Below, piece after piece: positions 45,119 to 59,600 of a stretch of DNA of 64,000 nt. Numbering within the stretch: position 1 is the first letter of the stretch; every line of letters starts with the position of its first letter. A model generated the notes under the pieces. It had not been told where the DNA came from, did no database searches, and saw nothing but the letters and a program-made list of their open reading frames with translations. A program made the translations under genes and the position numbers. The DNA is from Pipra filicauda (Eukaryota > Chordata > Aves > Passeriformes > Pipridae). The stretch is taken from NCBI RefSeq assembly GCF_003945595.2, contig NW_024104509.1, forward strand, positions 682,001-746,000, given 5' to 3'.

Positions 45119-48100
45119 AAATTCTTCTGAAATTGTACCTGTCCCAATAGATGCCAAGTCAAAATTCATATCAAGGACATACTTATCAAACAGATTATCA
45201 TGGATAAGTAAATGATTAGTACGCGGTCTGATGAATTGTTAATTGACTGTTACAGATTACTATATATTGTGGACTTAATAATACCACCTCAGAGATCTTT
45301 TCAGTTACTGTATAACAGAGACACTCAGCATGAAGGTTGGCCCTATACTTTTCATCAGATTTGGATACATAAAATGTAATGTTGTTTTTGTTTAATATTA
45401 GAGTATTGCAATAAAGATGTGCACCTATAAAGAGAGCTTTCTTCTACTTTTGATTGCCAAGACTTTTTACGAAGCAACCTAGTGCGTAAGATTAGATAAG
45501 AATATCTTGTTTTTGGTCTAAGAGTCTCCTGCAGAGGAGGGTATTATTAAAATTTACTGATTGTCTAAGGTTTCACGATAGGAAAAAGATGGTCATGAAA
45601 ATACTTCCCTTTGTTAGTGAACAGAAGTATTATTAATGTCAGGGCCATATAAGCATAGGAAGCTAGTGGCCTGGAAAGTTGCCACCACGTGGCTGAGATA
45701 TTTCAGTTATGCAGTTCAAGTGGCAACAGCTGCTTTAAATTTAAAGGCAAGAATTAAATAAGCCATGACCTCAGTGGGAGACAAATGGGCCCTAAGTTTG
45801 CTTCTTCTATCCCCTTTGTGTTTAGCCTCCCCTCCATAGCCTCCCTGTACTGAATGTTTGTTAGAACTGACCTTGGTATGTCTCAAAAAACACTCAGAAA
45901 CCCACGCTGCCAAATCCAATGACCAATTGTTTTCAAAAAGGGGATACTGTTCCCCATTGGTCTTAACTGTAGCCTCATCCTCACACCAGCCAGAACTTTC
46001 CTAGCCTTTATTTTCCTCTGCTGCAGTACATCCAATGTAATCATGTTTAGCACTTTCGAAACAACAAAGCAGATGTTCCTTGTAATGTAGTTTTTGAAGA
46101 ATGCACATAAAGCTCAAGCCAGTGACAGTGTAATCCACCAAATGACTGCAAAGGAATCCATATTGACTCTGACTAACAAATTTTCTTACTGAAGTAATTT
46201 TAGGGGATGCCAACATTAGGGATAAAATATGCAGAAAAAAGGCCAGATACTGCCTTGAGGGACCTACTTGTCAATGCACCAGAATCTACACACAATGACT
46301 TTTCATCCAGAATTGGGGGAGAAGAAGTGCACATGTAAAATATACCTTTTGCACTTAAATACATTTTACCAGCAAACTGTTTCAAATTAAACCCAAATGA
46401 TTAACAGTAAAGCAATGAGGTTTTCCCTGGGTTCAGTAAAAACAGCTGATATTGCTGTTATTAATCATGTATGTGTGCATTAAAAAGTCTTGTACGTCTG
46501 AGAAAGCACCTAAGTCAGGTAGCAGCAATGTATAAGAGCGTCTGTGACCTCTGCCTATTTAAAAAAAGCCAGACTGCTTGCTGCCAATGTATTTCTCCAT
46601 GCATGCTTACACTTGAATGCATTTATTCTGATTTTTAACACTTTAAGAATCAAGAACCTCATAACTAATTTTTCATATTAGTGAACAACAACATTCCTAC
46701 TTCAAGTTTTATTCTATAAAATGATGCTAAAACATACACTTAACAACATTCAGCATACTACTAATTTCCAGACCTTTAAGCTGTATGACTTCTTACAGCC
46801 AGACCAAATAAAATAAGCCTTTTTGAAATACCATTTTGAAAAGTATTGTATTCATATCCATTTCTTTACGCTAAGAAAGGGCTTGTGAAGGCTCTAGGTA
46901 TTTCAGACCTAGAATGCGCAATATACATTTATCCCTAATATTAGTAGCCCAGAGTTGTTTGTTTCAGCAAAATGTGATTACTAGTCAGTATATCTCTGAA
47001 GTTCCCATGGGAAGGGAATTTCTGGTGTGACTTTACGAGCTCTGTCATGAATAATTTGGTTTTTGGGAAGTGCCAAAACATGAAAAGGCCTTTCAGGTTT
47101 CTTTGTTTTCTGGCTAGTCTTGTGATACTGTAGTATAAAAAAAACAGCTGAACTTCCCCTTATTTTAATACATATATTTGCATTCTCTCTCTCTATGACA
47201 GGTATGAAAAGTAATTACTTTCTGTGGAGCAGGGGTTACAGAGAAACTGACTGAATCAAATTTTGTACCTATTCCACATAACAGTCATCACCAGAGATGA
47301 ACTGTGAATACTGGAATGTTTATCCCTCTTGCTGTGGGTCAGCTGCAACACATGAAAGCCTAGAGCCAAAAGTTAGCTATGTTAAGACCACTGGGTTTAC
47401 ACAAGATTGTTTTGTTTGGATACCTAGTTGGAGGACTTTCAATTTTTTTCACTTTGGACCAAGGAAGGACCGCTGCATGAAAATTGAAAAGAAAACTAAA
47501 AAAGGATTTCTTCAAACAGAAAAACAAAAGCCTGTTTCATAACTAACAAGAGAAGCCTGCCTCTGCACTGGTTAGCAGAGGACAAATTCTTTGTTCAGTG
47601 TAGTAGTGTAGCAGGGAGATACACAGATGTGTGTGCCTATGTGCTTTTATCAGCAAGGCTCTGATGGCAGAGGAGATATTCTAGAGGGCCCCAAAATTCC
47701 AAGAAAACTTTCTGTCCATTTGATGAATTAATGTCTATAGCTTGAAGAGTATTTTCAGTACACCTTTTCTTTTATATTAACATAATCTCTAATGAAAATG
47801 GACATTCACACTTCAGTCAGAACCACGTCCATCTGACTGTCTCCAAACAAGTCCTTTTTTTAACAAGAGGAAAGATAAGTCCTTCTACCACTGAGGTACA
47901 GGAGGACACACAAGTTTCCAGAGCTAGACAGTCAGCATTTCTAGCTGTGGAAGTGTGGATGAAGAGCAGTCTGGAATGCAGGCCATTTCCAGTTCATTAA
48001 AAGTCCTGGAGAGTAGAACTAGGGATATAAACTTTTGAGAAGACTTAAGCATGACGGCAGAAGAGTTCTTACAACACAGGTTTGATATATGGCAGCTTTT

Positions 48101-48983
48101 GCAGTTTCTGAGACATATAACATCACTAACATCAACTTTTATTTGAGAGCCAAGCATTGTGTCTAACAGAATGGCCGTCATCTAAATCTGCAAGTCACTA
48201 AGGAAAAAAGGATTCCCTATCATACTATGGTCCCATTGGGAAGAATATTTCTAGCCACATGGAGAACTATAGAAGCATTTCTTAGTGCAAATGTAACTTA
48301 TTTGCACATTTGTAAATGGGGTAAAGTGTGAGAAGGTTTCTGATGTGTCTTAGTCCCTTAATCATCTCTGGTAGGAGGTGGTGGTGTTGATCATGGATTT
48401 AGCGAGATTTACCTGCAAAGTCTGTCAATGTTTTATTCCAAGAAAATGTCAGTGTTGTCCTATTATGAGCTTTTCATGGGTTGAGTATATTTACTTTGAA
48501 AAATAGGATACAGAAATTGGTAACACCAGGAACTTAAAGAAAATAGCAGTAAAGAACCACTATTCTATCTGATTTTTATTCCTAGCAAAAAAAATGGAAA
48601 AGAAAGGAGCAAAATGAAAAATAAATGGTTATAGTACATAGAAACACTTCAATTCAGCTTCCTTATAAACACTGAGCCTGTTACTATTTTCTTCACATTT
48701 CCAGCTATCTAACAACTTGTGAACCACAAAAGACTATAAAAATTAACTAATCTTTATTTTGGAGATTATATCCTTCAACAGTTTTACAGACTACTCTTCC
48801 ACTGAGATCACAATTTTTGAGTTCATTTGTACTTCACTCTGCCCAGGTCTATTAGAAAAAATAATTAGCCTGTGTCTGCCAGCAACCCTGCTGTAATGAC
48901 TTGTCTATTCTTTGCTGACATGGACATCTCAGCACAGGCTCTGCATGCTGACTGTACTGTGAAGCTGTGTTGTCATACTATAC
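45119..48983 (-). other. PCSK5: PCSK5 intron b-c, exon-b-proximal part
   Basis: AT-rich; short ORFs on both strands without motifs. Nothing else recognised before the GTATAG donor of exon b. Confidence 0.7.
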
Positions 48984-49172
48984 CTGTTGGCCAAGAGCTG
49001 TGACCTAGTTCCAGATGGAGAGGTTAGGTAAATTGCCAAGTCTCCACGCCGAGGGTGAGTAATAGTGATGCGCACAACCACATGCTCCAAGTAGATCACA
49101 TGGTGGTTAGGATTATCTGAACAGCCAGTGGCTTTGTAAATTGAACGGACAACGCTGTCAGGTCGTATTGTT
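48984..49172 (-). CDS. PCSK5: PCSK5 exon b: first part of the P domain
   Basis: 189 bases, acceptor ATTATAG, donor GTATAG, phase 2 in and out. It encodes TIRPDSVVRSIYKATGCSDN, then YLEHVVVRITITHPRRGDLA and IYLTSPSGTRSQLLAN. HPRRGDL is the conserved P-domain loop of furin-family convertases, and the combination with YKATGCSDNPN identifies PCSK5 rather than PCSK6. Sequence identity to the mammalian exon appears very high. Confidence 0.96.
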
Positions 49173-50165
49173 CTATAATAGAAACATAGCAAACAACATT
49201 ATAATTTCTTGCTTTTTGTGTAAAATAGACAACCACACATTTTTTGTTTAGTAGTGAATGACAGTGTGGGACAACTGAGAATTCGGTAGCCTATAACCAT
49301 TAGTTTTAATATGTACCTAAAAATATCATCACAGGGTAATTATTTTGCTGCAGCTAATGGTTAATGGCCTGTATTTCTGTTAAGCATGTACACAAGGTAA
49401 AATAGGAATAAGTCTTTCGGACAGAACATTTTTGTGGATTAGTGGCCAGCTGAGAATTGCTAGGATTGTCATGGGATCACAGCTGGTTGCTAAACCCCAG
49501 GAAATGCCTGGCATAGTTAATAGTCCTTGCTTACGTAACAGCAAGTATTACATATTAACTGTACTGAATGGCATGTGTTTTAAATTGGCATGGTATCCTT
49601 GCAGACTACACCAGTTATGGATCAAGCCTGTCAAATATAATTATCAAACAATAATCTTAATGCTTTGAAAGTGTGCCTTATAACTGATGCTGTCTCTATA
49701 TCCACACAGTGCACAAAGAGAATTTTGCTCTTAAGCCTGGTTCTATAGACACCCTATCCTAGCAAGTGAAAAAGTTTAGTCTTAGGCTCTGAGCTAGAGA
49801 CTCTCCTAAGACTATCTGAGAGAGTATGGAAAGCGTATTTGCTTGTTAGATCCTGGACTGGTAAGTCTGTACTTTTCTTACAAGGGTGACTGAAGTGCAC
49901 TCAACCAAACATTGTTCTTTGGTGCATCATCTACATCAAAATTTACTGTTATCCAGTCTGGCCTGTTTTACACCTTATAGGTGTTCTTTAAACTAGGGCC
50001 TTTCCCCAAGCACTACAGGGAACAATGTTTACAGGCAAATGACCCGACATCTGTGAATGTGACAGAGATTCCCGGTATAGCTTTCAAAATGCAAGGGAGG
50101 GGTAAATTATACCCAAACTCTTTCCATAAATTTATGCCAGCAAGAGTTTTGGTAGCGGGTATTAC
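49173..50165 (-). other. PCSK5: PCSK5 intron between exons a and b
   Basis: 993 bases, GTAATA donor and ATTATAG acceptor. No repeat recognised; small plus-strand ORFs are chance. Confidence 0.85.
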
Positions 50166-50283
50166 TTGATTTGCCGATCTGTGTTCTCCACACACACATG
50201 CTGTGGAGGGACTGTTGTCCACTTTTCTGCTTCTATCACCATTGCTTCAGCATCCATCAGTCCAAATCCATAGAGGTGGCTCA
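50166..50283 (-). CDS. PCSK5: PCSK5 exon a: end of the subtilisin-like domain, start of the P domain
   Basis: 118 bases, too short and split to show as one ORF. Acceptor CCTTGCAG, donor GTAATA, phase 1 in and phase 2 out. It encodes SHLYGFGLMDAEAMVIEAEK, then WTTVPPQHVCVENTDRQI. YGFGLMDAEAMV is the C-terminal helix of the convertase catalytic domain and the Cys in HVCVE opens the P domain. The Asp, His and Ser of the catalytic triad and the signal and pro segments are encoded by exons beyond the window. Confidence 0.95.
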
Positions 50284-53200
50284 CTGCAAGGTACAAACAG
50301 AATGGTTGCAGTTATAACAAAAAACTTCGGTTTTCATCATAGATTAATTCCAGAGAGTCACATCCTAACAGCAGCTGCTTCTTTTCTACTTCTTCCTTGC
50401 TTTCTCTCAAAGCTCAAAAATCTCACTGCCAGAAACATTAATGACTATACCTAATTTATTCACTAAACCTGTTCACTGCTTTCTTACAGAAGTGGCATGA
50501 GGAGCTACTTACATTGCTATCTAGCATGGTAGGAGCTACCTACCATTAGAACTGCAGAAGGTCAGAGAGTAAAATTGCCTCTGATTACCCTTTGTCCATG
50601 CGCCTTAATTTTGCCCTCTTATAAGAGATAATATTAAAAGGTGTAAAAAACCAGAGGAAGGTTATTTCTGTTACTCCAGTACCAAACATGGGCATGTACC
50701 TGTATTAAAGGTAACTGAGACAATAAATTTAAGATGGAACAGGCTGTCTTTTGTAACTGTTGTATTCTCTTAACTTCCCTGAGTGTAAGCAGCATGTAGA
50801 TGCTCTCCTGTTCCTGTATGCAATATGGTTGCCACTGATCAAACAACCAGGTAGAGCCAACAGTTCCCTAAAGCTGTGCATGATGAGGGTGAAAAGCACT
50901 TATTGAATCAGCTGTATGGTTTTGGATGATGTTCCAATCAAAACAGAACCTTGCAAATGTATCTTGCTGAATTAGAAGAGCTGCTAGACATGTTTTATTG
51001 TGTCAAGTTAGGGCTTTTGATAAAGTTCTGACAGCAGAAGGAGTGAAAGAAAAAAGCTTCCACAGGGAGGAGATTAGATTGGTAATATCAATAAATGAGT
51101 TTTGCTTGCTACCAGGACAGCGCTACCGAGAAACCCTCAGAAAAATGTCAGTGCTATTTTAACCAACAATGCAATAAAGCATGGTGTAAGTCATCCCAAC
51201 TGCACTTTGCAGAGGGTTTGTGATAGCAATCTCTATTGCCAAAACAGAATTCAAAGGACTCTTACCCCCAAAAAATCCCCAACCTTATCAAACAAATACA
51301 GTTGAAAGCATAAAGATAATCAGTGTTTAAGGATCTCATCTTCCAAACATGGCAGTACCTAATACTGTCTGAAACTGCCAGCTGAAAAGGGTTCTTCAGT
51401 GGAAAATACTGCAAGGCGTAATGACTGTGTAATGAACTGGTTTTCTTCCTATCTCCTTCCCCCTAAGCCCCAAACTGAAGTGCACATAGGATGGAAATGT
51501 TCCTTAGGAGACAACTACTGCTCTTCTGCCAAATGAGGCATGCATCCTGTTCAGAAATGAAACACAACTAAAATACATGAAAATAATTAAATTCAGCCGT
51601 CCTTCAGCTTTCTGAATTCTCTTTCATGTATTTCAAAAACAAATGGATAGAGAAAGAGATGTTCTATTTTTACATGCGGGGAGAGGCAGCCAGAAAGACA
51701 GCAAGGAAAGCTCAAATGAAGAAACTTTTTGTACTGTCAAGAAGACTCCTGTGATGGAAATCTCCTTAGTCTTAGATGCCATCTTGCAAAAACCGCATCT
51801 GATTATGAGCACATATTTATCTGTGAAGACATTTGTCTGTTCGTACACTAGAATTTTAATTAATAATCCTCCTGTCATCTCTGAAAATCAGCAGGAGGAA
51901 CAAGTCTTAACTCACATAGTCTGTAACTGTACAGTTATTCTGTGTAGTACATTCAAATAGTGAGGATTAAATTTTCAGGAATGGAAAATTTTTTTCAGCT
52001 AACTCACAGAAAACGTATTTTTAATGCCTGACAATTAGCAACTTACATTGACTTAGCACTCAGAATGTCCAGTTCTATATATATGTGTGTGTTCAACCCA
52101 ACTACTGAGCTCAAAGAAGAGCCAAGATTTTCCTCAACTCACCTTCTCTTACCCAGAAATAAGGGCAGAAGAGTACCTAACTTTGCCACCACTAAGCAGT
52201 GACCTTTTGATGGAAACTTAAGTGACTTTTAATCTACTCATCCTAGAATCTTTTTGCCCTAATATGCACATTAAAAAAGCAAATAAAATCTAAAGAGTGA
52301 ACTTTCTATCTTTCCCATCCTAACAATTACTTGGGACATAGAATTTAGGAGAAATTTTCATTCAGGAGAAAAATTACCAATCAAGTCTATGTGGTTGTGT
52401 TAACTGTCCGTGATTCAATGCTTAAACTCTTTTGCATGAAAGCAGAGGTGGGAGTGAGAATTTCTGCACCTGCTTGCTTCTTTTCTTTCCACAGCTGAAA
52501 CAGAAGTACATTATTTCCTTGAAAGGCTTTTGCATTGAAATAAAAACTTCCTGACAGTCAAGGATGTGGACAGCTGACATTTGGCTGCCTGCAACATTTG
52601 CACTTCAAAGCCCTTGATGCAGTGGGTTGGTTAGCAACTGATGGTACCAGTAGAGGTCCGTAATTTTCAAAGACTAAGTAACAGCAATTTAGGAAATAAT
52701 CACAGAGTTAGACAAAGTAGATGTATCTTACAGAAGAAAGCAGATTTTGTTCTCTACTGCCTTCAAATTGTGTCTTTTCATCTGCATACATGCTAGTATT
52801 GCTGTACCAAGGTGTATCTCTCTGAGGTTAAAAATTACCTGAATAGTCCTCATGGGGCCATAAATGTCTTCTGGGAAACAGTTGGAACTGCCACTGATTC
52901 GTTTGCAAATGGTACTGAGTTGACTTCTGCTAACCCAGATATAAAAGCAGTATCTGAAAGGTACTGATGACGGCAGACTGAGATAAGTTAATTGCGTGCA
53001 AAATGTCTCCAGACCTTGCACCAACCCAATTGCTCTACATTATCACTGTCGTGAATTCCTGCTGGGTTCAGTTGATGCTAGGAATCATTAAGGACATCAG
53101 ATGGAATATTGGGCTGTTTTGTAAGAAGACATTTATCTTTCGGAGAAAAAATACAAATGTGAGGTTTGTGCAATGTAAGCTGGTGACTAAGGAGTAGTGC

Positions 53201-54916
53201 AAGAGTCCACTAAGGAGGGTTGCTCTTGCTCAACTGAGGCATTAAAAAATGCGATCATCTTGTGATCAAGCTGGTAGAACTGTCTTGAATTCTCTCTCTA
53301 CTCATGCAGCAATGTAACTCATCATTTATATTTCTGCAAAATAAAAGGCATACACAGAGCTTTACAGATGCAGGACATGTTTCAGAGAAAAACTTGCCTC
53401 TCACAACACAGTGTAAATACTGAGTTTTAACTGATCTCTTTAATCTTATCACTAAAGAAAATAACATTTCTCAGGACTTCATTTATTAATCTCTGCAGCA
53501 ATTCCTCCACTAGTGCACCATGAAATCAAGGCCTTCTCAGCTGCTGGAGAGACTTCCCCAGTTTCTTCATAATCCCTCTGTTTTTGTCTGAAACTGCTAT
53601 TGAAAATTCATTAACTTTGTCATTTATATACAAAGAGTATGCAAAGCTATCCCCAAATCTAAAGGCAAAATGTATACCCCACTTGACTTGACTAAGAGAA
53701 ATATGAACAGCCGGTCTTGATAAATCATAACACAGAATCATGCAGACTTCAGACACTGAAAAAACAACATTTCCAGTGCAGCTAAACTGGATTTGTTAGG
53801 CTGCAGTTTTATTGCCTGTCATGAAGATGTTTCATCAGTAACTTAGATGCTAAGCCTCCCTTGCTGTTTCACTCATCCAACAAAAGCATTGCAGAATACT
53901 TTCTCCCTGGTATATTTTTGGCCTTTCCTACATAGTATTCTATATACTGTGAAAGTAGCATCTGAAATATAAATACTTTGTATACACATACCAAATACTA
54001 CATCAGAGAGAAATGGTAATAATTTCAGATTGTCAAATGAGGAATATGCAGCTTCCTTAACTAGATTAATCTGTTTGATTGTAAACTATTATAACTTGTT
54101 TGTTTATGTTACTATAGGATCTTGATCCAAAATGAGATTGACTGAATAGGAATCTAAAATATCCCTTATACTGTGGTTTTCTTAAATGTTGCTTAGCAAG
54201 TCTAGAAGATGTGAGACTCTCATCCCAAAAATACTTTAAACTGACCAACCTTTTACATTTCACATTTTAGTTGCAAAAAGAAAGATTTAATTCTGTACCG
54301 CTTTAATAATTCTATATTGCTTCTCTGTCAGTTGCTTAGTATACAGAAATGTTTCAACTAGGAAAAACAATTGTGTAATGAAAATTAAGGGACAAAAAAG
54401 GAGAAATGTTATGACGACATGGCGTACACCGTTTTGTTTTGTCATGTCCTATCTAAGAGAACACTGATCTTGAATAAGAATTCATCTTCTTTCAGCCATA
54501 TTGCTACTTCATGTCAATATATGACGAGAAATCTGTGATAACCGGGGGTGATTTCTGAAACACATAACTGTTTTACAAACCAGTAACACAGCCATGCAAG
54601 AACATGCTTTTTCACTCTTGCTTTTAAAACTAATTTCCTCATGCTTTTCAAGTTAAGCATATTTTTTGTATTTTATACAGAACTGATCCCTCAATTTTTC
54701 TACTTAAAAACAAAGCAAAGGGCAAACTAAGTCCTTTCCCACAGAATTCCCTGAAATCCATGATTTTTTGAAGACTCAGCAGGGATGCTAGAAGATTGAG
54801 TTCTTACACTTACCAGCACATTAGAGAAGGTTGTGAAGAACAGAAAGTTGCCCAATGGATTTGTCTTAAAAGTGGCAGCTACAAAGATGCACAATGAGAA
54901 TCTGAAGGGCCTCTAT
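50284..54916 (-). other. PCSK5: Upstream PCSK5 intron, first part
   Basis: Part of an intron of at least 13.7 kb that runs past the window end. The exon that should end in the catalytic-domain sequence before SHLYGFG was not found. Short ORFs (for example 51643-51960 plus, 52728-53024 minus) have no recognisable domain. Confidence 0.65.
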
Positions 54917-55121
54917 ATCATAGAATCATAGAATCATAGAGTGGTCCGGGTTGAAATGGACCTTTAAAACTCAGCTACTCTGACCTCCGTGCTGCAGGCA
55001 GGGACATATTCCACTAGACCAGGCTGCTGAAAGCCCTGTGCAACCTGGTCTTGTGCACTTCCAGGGACGGGGAATCCAACAGCTTCTCTGGGCAATCTGT
55101 TCCAGTGCCTCACCATCCTCA
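54917..55121 (-). mobile_element. CR1 LINE, outer copy, 3' part
   Basis: The tail ATCATAGAATCATAGAATCA and about 200 bases of 3' end, stopping at CCTCACCATCCTCATC. Its continuation is found at 56374-56622, on the far side of another CR1. Confidence 0.85.
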
Positions 55122-55122
55122 T

Positions 55123-56373
55123 CACAGAATCATAGTATCATAGAATGTTAAGGGGTTGGAATGGACCTTAAAGATCACCTAGTCCCACCTCACTTCCATA
55201 GGCAGGGTCACCTCTCACTAGACCAGGTTGCTCAAGGCCTTATTCAACCTGGCCGTAAACGCTGCCACGGCTGGGGCACCCACAACCTCCCTGGACAATT
55301 TGTTGCAGAGTATAACCACCCTCACAGTAAAAAATTTCTTCCTCATATCTAACCTAAATTTCCTCTCTGTCAATTTGCACCCATTGCTCCTTGTCCTATC
55401 ACTACAGCTCCTGATGAAGAGTCCCTCGCCGGCTTCCCTGTAGGCCCCCTTTAGATACTGGAAGGTTGCCATGGGCTCTCCACGTAAACTTCTCCAGACT
55501 GAACAGCCCCAGCTTTCTCAGTCTGTCTTCATAGGGGAGGGTGCTCCAGTTCTCTTAACAACTTCATGGCCCTCCTCTGGACTTGCTCCAACAGTTCCAT
55601 GTCCTTATATTGGGGACACCAGAACTCAACGCAGTAATCCAAGCAGGGTCTCACAAGAGCACAGTGGAGGAGGAGAATCACCTCCCTTGACCTGCTCGCC
55701 ATGCTCCTTTTGATGCAGCCCAGGATTTGGTTGGCTTTCTGGGCTGCAAGTGCACACTGCTGGCTCATGGTGAGCTTTTCATCAACCATCACTCCCAAGT
55801 CTTTCTCTGCAGGGCTGCTTTCAATCACTTTTCTGCTCAACCTCTAGGTGTGTCTGGGATTGCTGAAACCCAGGTGCAGGATCTTGAACTTCACTTTGTT
55901 GAGCTTCATGAGGTTTGCCTCAGCTCACCTCTCAAGCCTGTCCAGGTCCCTCGGGATGGCCTCTGTTCCCTCCAGCATGTTGACTGCACCAGCTTGGTGT
56001 TGTCCACAAATCCGATGAGGGTGCACTTAATTCCACTGTCCATGTCACCAACAAAGATGGTGAACAGTACTGGTCCCAGTACAAACCCCTGAGGGACACC
56101 ACTTGTCACTGGTCTCCAGTGGTCTCCACGTGGACAAGGAGCCGTTCACCACAACTCTTCGTATGTATATTCAGCCAACTGGACCACTGAATGGTCCATC
56201 CATCAAATCCATGTGTCTCCAATTTGGAGACAAGGATGTTGTGCAGGAGTGTCAAATGCTTTGCGCTTCTGCCCCTATCCACCAATGCTGAAGTCCTGTC
56301 ACAGGAGGTCACCAAATTTGTCAGGCATGATTTCCTCTTTGTAAAGCCATGCAGGCTGTTACCAATCACCTCT
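55123..56373 (-). mobile_element. CR1 LINE, inner copy, inserted into another CR1
   Basis: It has its own tail (CAGAATCATAGTATCATAGA) and 1.25 kb of body through C-terminal ORF2 (RLDMRKKFFTVRV), the thumb ([19 protein letters not shown]) and part of the RT, with many stops and shifts. 5'-truncated near CCAATCACC. A different subfamily from the outer copy. Confidence 0.88.
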
Positions 56374-56622
56374 TATAAAAATGGTCTTCATTATGTCCAA
56401 TCTAAATCCATCTTCATTCCCTTTAAAACAGTTGTCCCTTGTCTTGTCACTACAGGCCTTGGTAAAAAGCCTCTTTCCATCTTTCTTTAAGCACTCTTTA
56501 TATATTAAAAGGCCACAATAAGGTCTCTCTGGAGCCTTCTCTTCTCCAGGCTGAACAACCCCAGCTCTCTCAACCTTTCTTCATAGGAGAGGTGCTCCAG
56601 CCCTTTGAACCCTTTCATAGTC
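56374..56622 (-). mobile_element. CR1 LINE, outer copy, upstream part
   Basis: Resumes the outer CR1 in register after the interruption (TAAAAATGGTCTTCATTATG, then the CTTCTCCAGGCTGAACAACC block) and ends near CTTTCATAGTCAGAA. Confidence 0.82.
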
Positions 56623-59600
56623 AGAAAGGTGCTAACAGAATACTTTAAAAATTGCTCTTAAGTTTCCAGTTGTGTTTATGTTAATTTCTGATTTTTGTAT
56701 TAGTACAAATAATTTCTTCAATAATATACTAACCATGGCTTTACTTGATAATAGGTTCGACAAAAAAAATTTACATTTTTATTTTCTTCCAAAAAGCTCC
56801 TCTTCATTGATAAAATACAGTATAGACTGCCCAAGAACACTAGCAGGATAGCTAGTAGAATCTAAATCTCCAGTAGCCAGTGTTCCTTAGTGAATAGCTT
56901 GTATGCAACTCTGACACTACATCACCTTCTATGAGACTTTGCAGCCATTTAAAAAAATAGCCCTAGAACACACCATCTTAAAACATTACGGAATTAAATT
57001 CAAGATTCCATTTGCAATCATATCCTGGCACTTTTTATTTATTTCAGGAATTTAAAACTCATGTGGTTATTAAGTAGACATCGGTTGACAGAATGGACTA
57101 AAAGTGAAATTCACTTTTGGGCCATCAGAGTCAGGCTCTACTAGTAGCGACAGTGCGTACCACCCAGATAGATCCCCTGCTCATGAGTGTTAGCAGGTTA
57201 TGGACAGAAGCTCTCAGTATTGGGATTCAGCTGGTCCACAGTCCACAGTGAGCATGTGTACCAAGCACAGCCATGACAAGTTTTCCCCCTACTCGCAGTT
57301 TTTTCCACCCCATTCTTTAATTTACTTCCCAGCACTTGTTTAGGAATGAGTAAACCAGGTTAACACAGTCCTCAGAGCACATGGTATCTACTGTGTCCTG
57401 CATATGGGGACATTTTAACCAGCCAGAGAAAACACCAGTGAGCCTTGCTGAAAAGCAGTGACCAGGAAGCCTGGCTTACTTCTCTGCCTCCAAAGGAGCA
57501 GAGTTGTGACAGAAACAGAAAACCTGACTAGTGCTGGCTGGTAATTGCTAGGATAGACAAGCTGTTGCTTCTCTGCAGCAGAATTTGGCAGTAAATCATA
57601 AAGCCTCTACTGAAGACATTCATTTATATCCCTTGAAATAAGTCAGCTTATGTGAATGGAATAAATCTGAGGATTATATGCATTTAAAGGGGAGAAAAAA
57701 TGTTTGCCAAAATAAAGTTGGCTAAGAAGCATCTACAGTAATAGAAACTATAATTTTTTAACTAGGAGTAGTCTTTTTAAACTGGACTTTAATTTTCTTT
57801 TTTTTTACAAAAAGCACAAAGATCCATTGAAAAGCATGGCAGTTTGCAAATTTTCTTTAAACAAAAAAAGCCATTTTGTGACTGCACCATGGAACACCTT
57901 TTAAAAGAATGTACTCATTTCCTCTATTAGGAGAAAATTTACCCTCAGAGGTACATTTAGAATTCCTTGGTAGCTCAAAAGCAGCCAAATGTAATTTCAT
58001 TGTATCAAACAATGAAAACACCTTTTGTGCTAGGCTTCAGCTCAGAATAGGTTATGACACATGAATCAAAGGCACTGTAAGTGGAAATCCCGACAGATTG
58101 CTATCAGGAAACACAAAGACAGCATTTCTGTGCTGTCAGATGTATCAGGCACATGGCATCCTTCTTGTTCTGTCCCACACAATGGCTCTGTCTCTTCTGA
58201 AGTGTCAGAGCTCCAGCAGGATATTTACACTCAAACTAATTCCTGACTGATTTTGGCAGAGGAAGGATATACAAATACTCAGAAAAATCACAGTAAAACC
58301 TTTTGCAAATTGTTTAATAATAATGATGCTGATTTTTAGAACTAAAACTTTACCAATCTAATCCTAAAGCAGAGAAATTAATTAACTGAGCCGACTTCAC
58401 ACTATTCCCATAGAGCTACGTAGTAGATTCTCATCAGTAACCTGATGCAAAAGGAAAATAAACAGTAAGCCAAGTCTACAGACATAGCTGGGCAATTGTG
58501 GATGAAGTTCAGCATCATCTCACTTAAAAGTGACTCCTCAAAAGCTGATTTTTCTGGAGGGCACCTAACTGATCTGAGTTGTAGCCCCCTACTATTATGA
58601 GAAATTCTACACCATGACAGGATGTCTTAAGGGCTTAAAACACTACATTGTAGATGGTGTGATCTTCTTCCTAATCAGCCTGAATCCTAGTTCCATTAAA
58701 GTGGGCACACTCTGATAAGAAAACTACAACTAGTTTTGCAATCACTGAAAGGAACTATAGCAATGCAACAGCAGTGAAAAGCTTTGGTGTTCTTAAAGGC
58801 AAGTGCTTGTTGTTTTTTTAAAACAACAGAATTACCCCACACATAAGATGTCCACCATTGCCCTGGATGTATACAAGCATGGCTAGATATTTGCCTATAA
58901 CGTTAGCAGAAGTGTACTGCACCAATAATTAGTATATAAAGAGGTCATGTAAATGCATATAACTTTCAAAGACTCTTCTTTTAAAATTCAGTGTTCAACA
59001 TCTACAATTAAGAACTTGTGCTTTGGAGAATTGTATCACTTTATCAGTCATTTTTTAAATTGTTTGATCCTGGTTCTTCTTTCTTAATACTGCCTAGTAG
59101 GAATTTCCATTTCACATTACATGGCAGACTCTTAGGTTATGAGTCCATAGGGGAAGACTTTTAACCCTCCCCTTCCTCCCTACCCCCCAGTCCTTTGCAG
59201 AGTTTTCATAAAGGTCTGAGTTGGGCTTCTTAAAAGGAAGTAATGTCAAAGGTTATCATTCCCATGGTATGCATCCTGTTAGTGCTGTAAGTCTACTTGG
59301 CAATGCTTGGAATACTAGGGAGCTGTAGAGCATAGTAATTATGCATAGCTTTATATCTAAGACAAAGTCATCTCAGTTCTCGAGCTGAGGCACTACTAGT
59401 TTAAATACTTTGTCTGCTATGCTGATCAAGTTTGGTGACAATTCTGAGTGTTATATTATAATACAAATGTAAAGTTTAATTATGCATCTTGCCTGCTGTT
59501 ATTCCTACTTTAGAGCCATTTAATTTACATTTTAAAACACTGGTAAGACTGACTCACAATATATGACCCCAGGAAAGCAACCAACTCTAAGACCAAATGT

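Noticed and set aside
44804..45130. 108-codon plus ORF as a host gene
   Set aside because: Antisense to a probable LTR with TATA box and AATAAA on the other strand; no protein domain.
20576..50283. Assignment of the convertase exons to PCSK6 (PACE4) or furin
   Set aside because: YKATGCSDNPN, GYFMEDGRC and the EESWAEGG tail agree with PCSK5 and differ from the paralogs as I know them.
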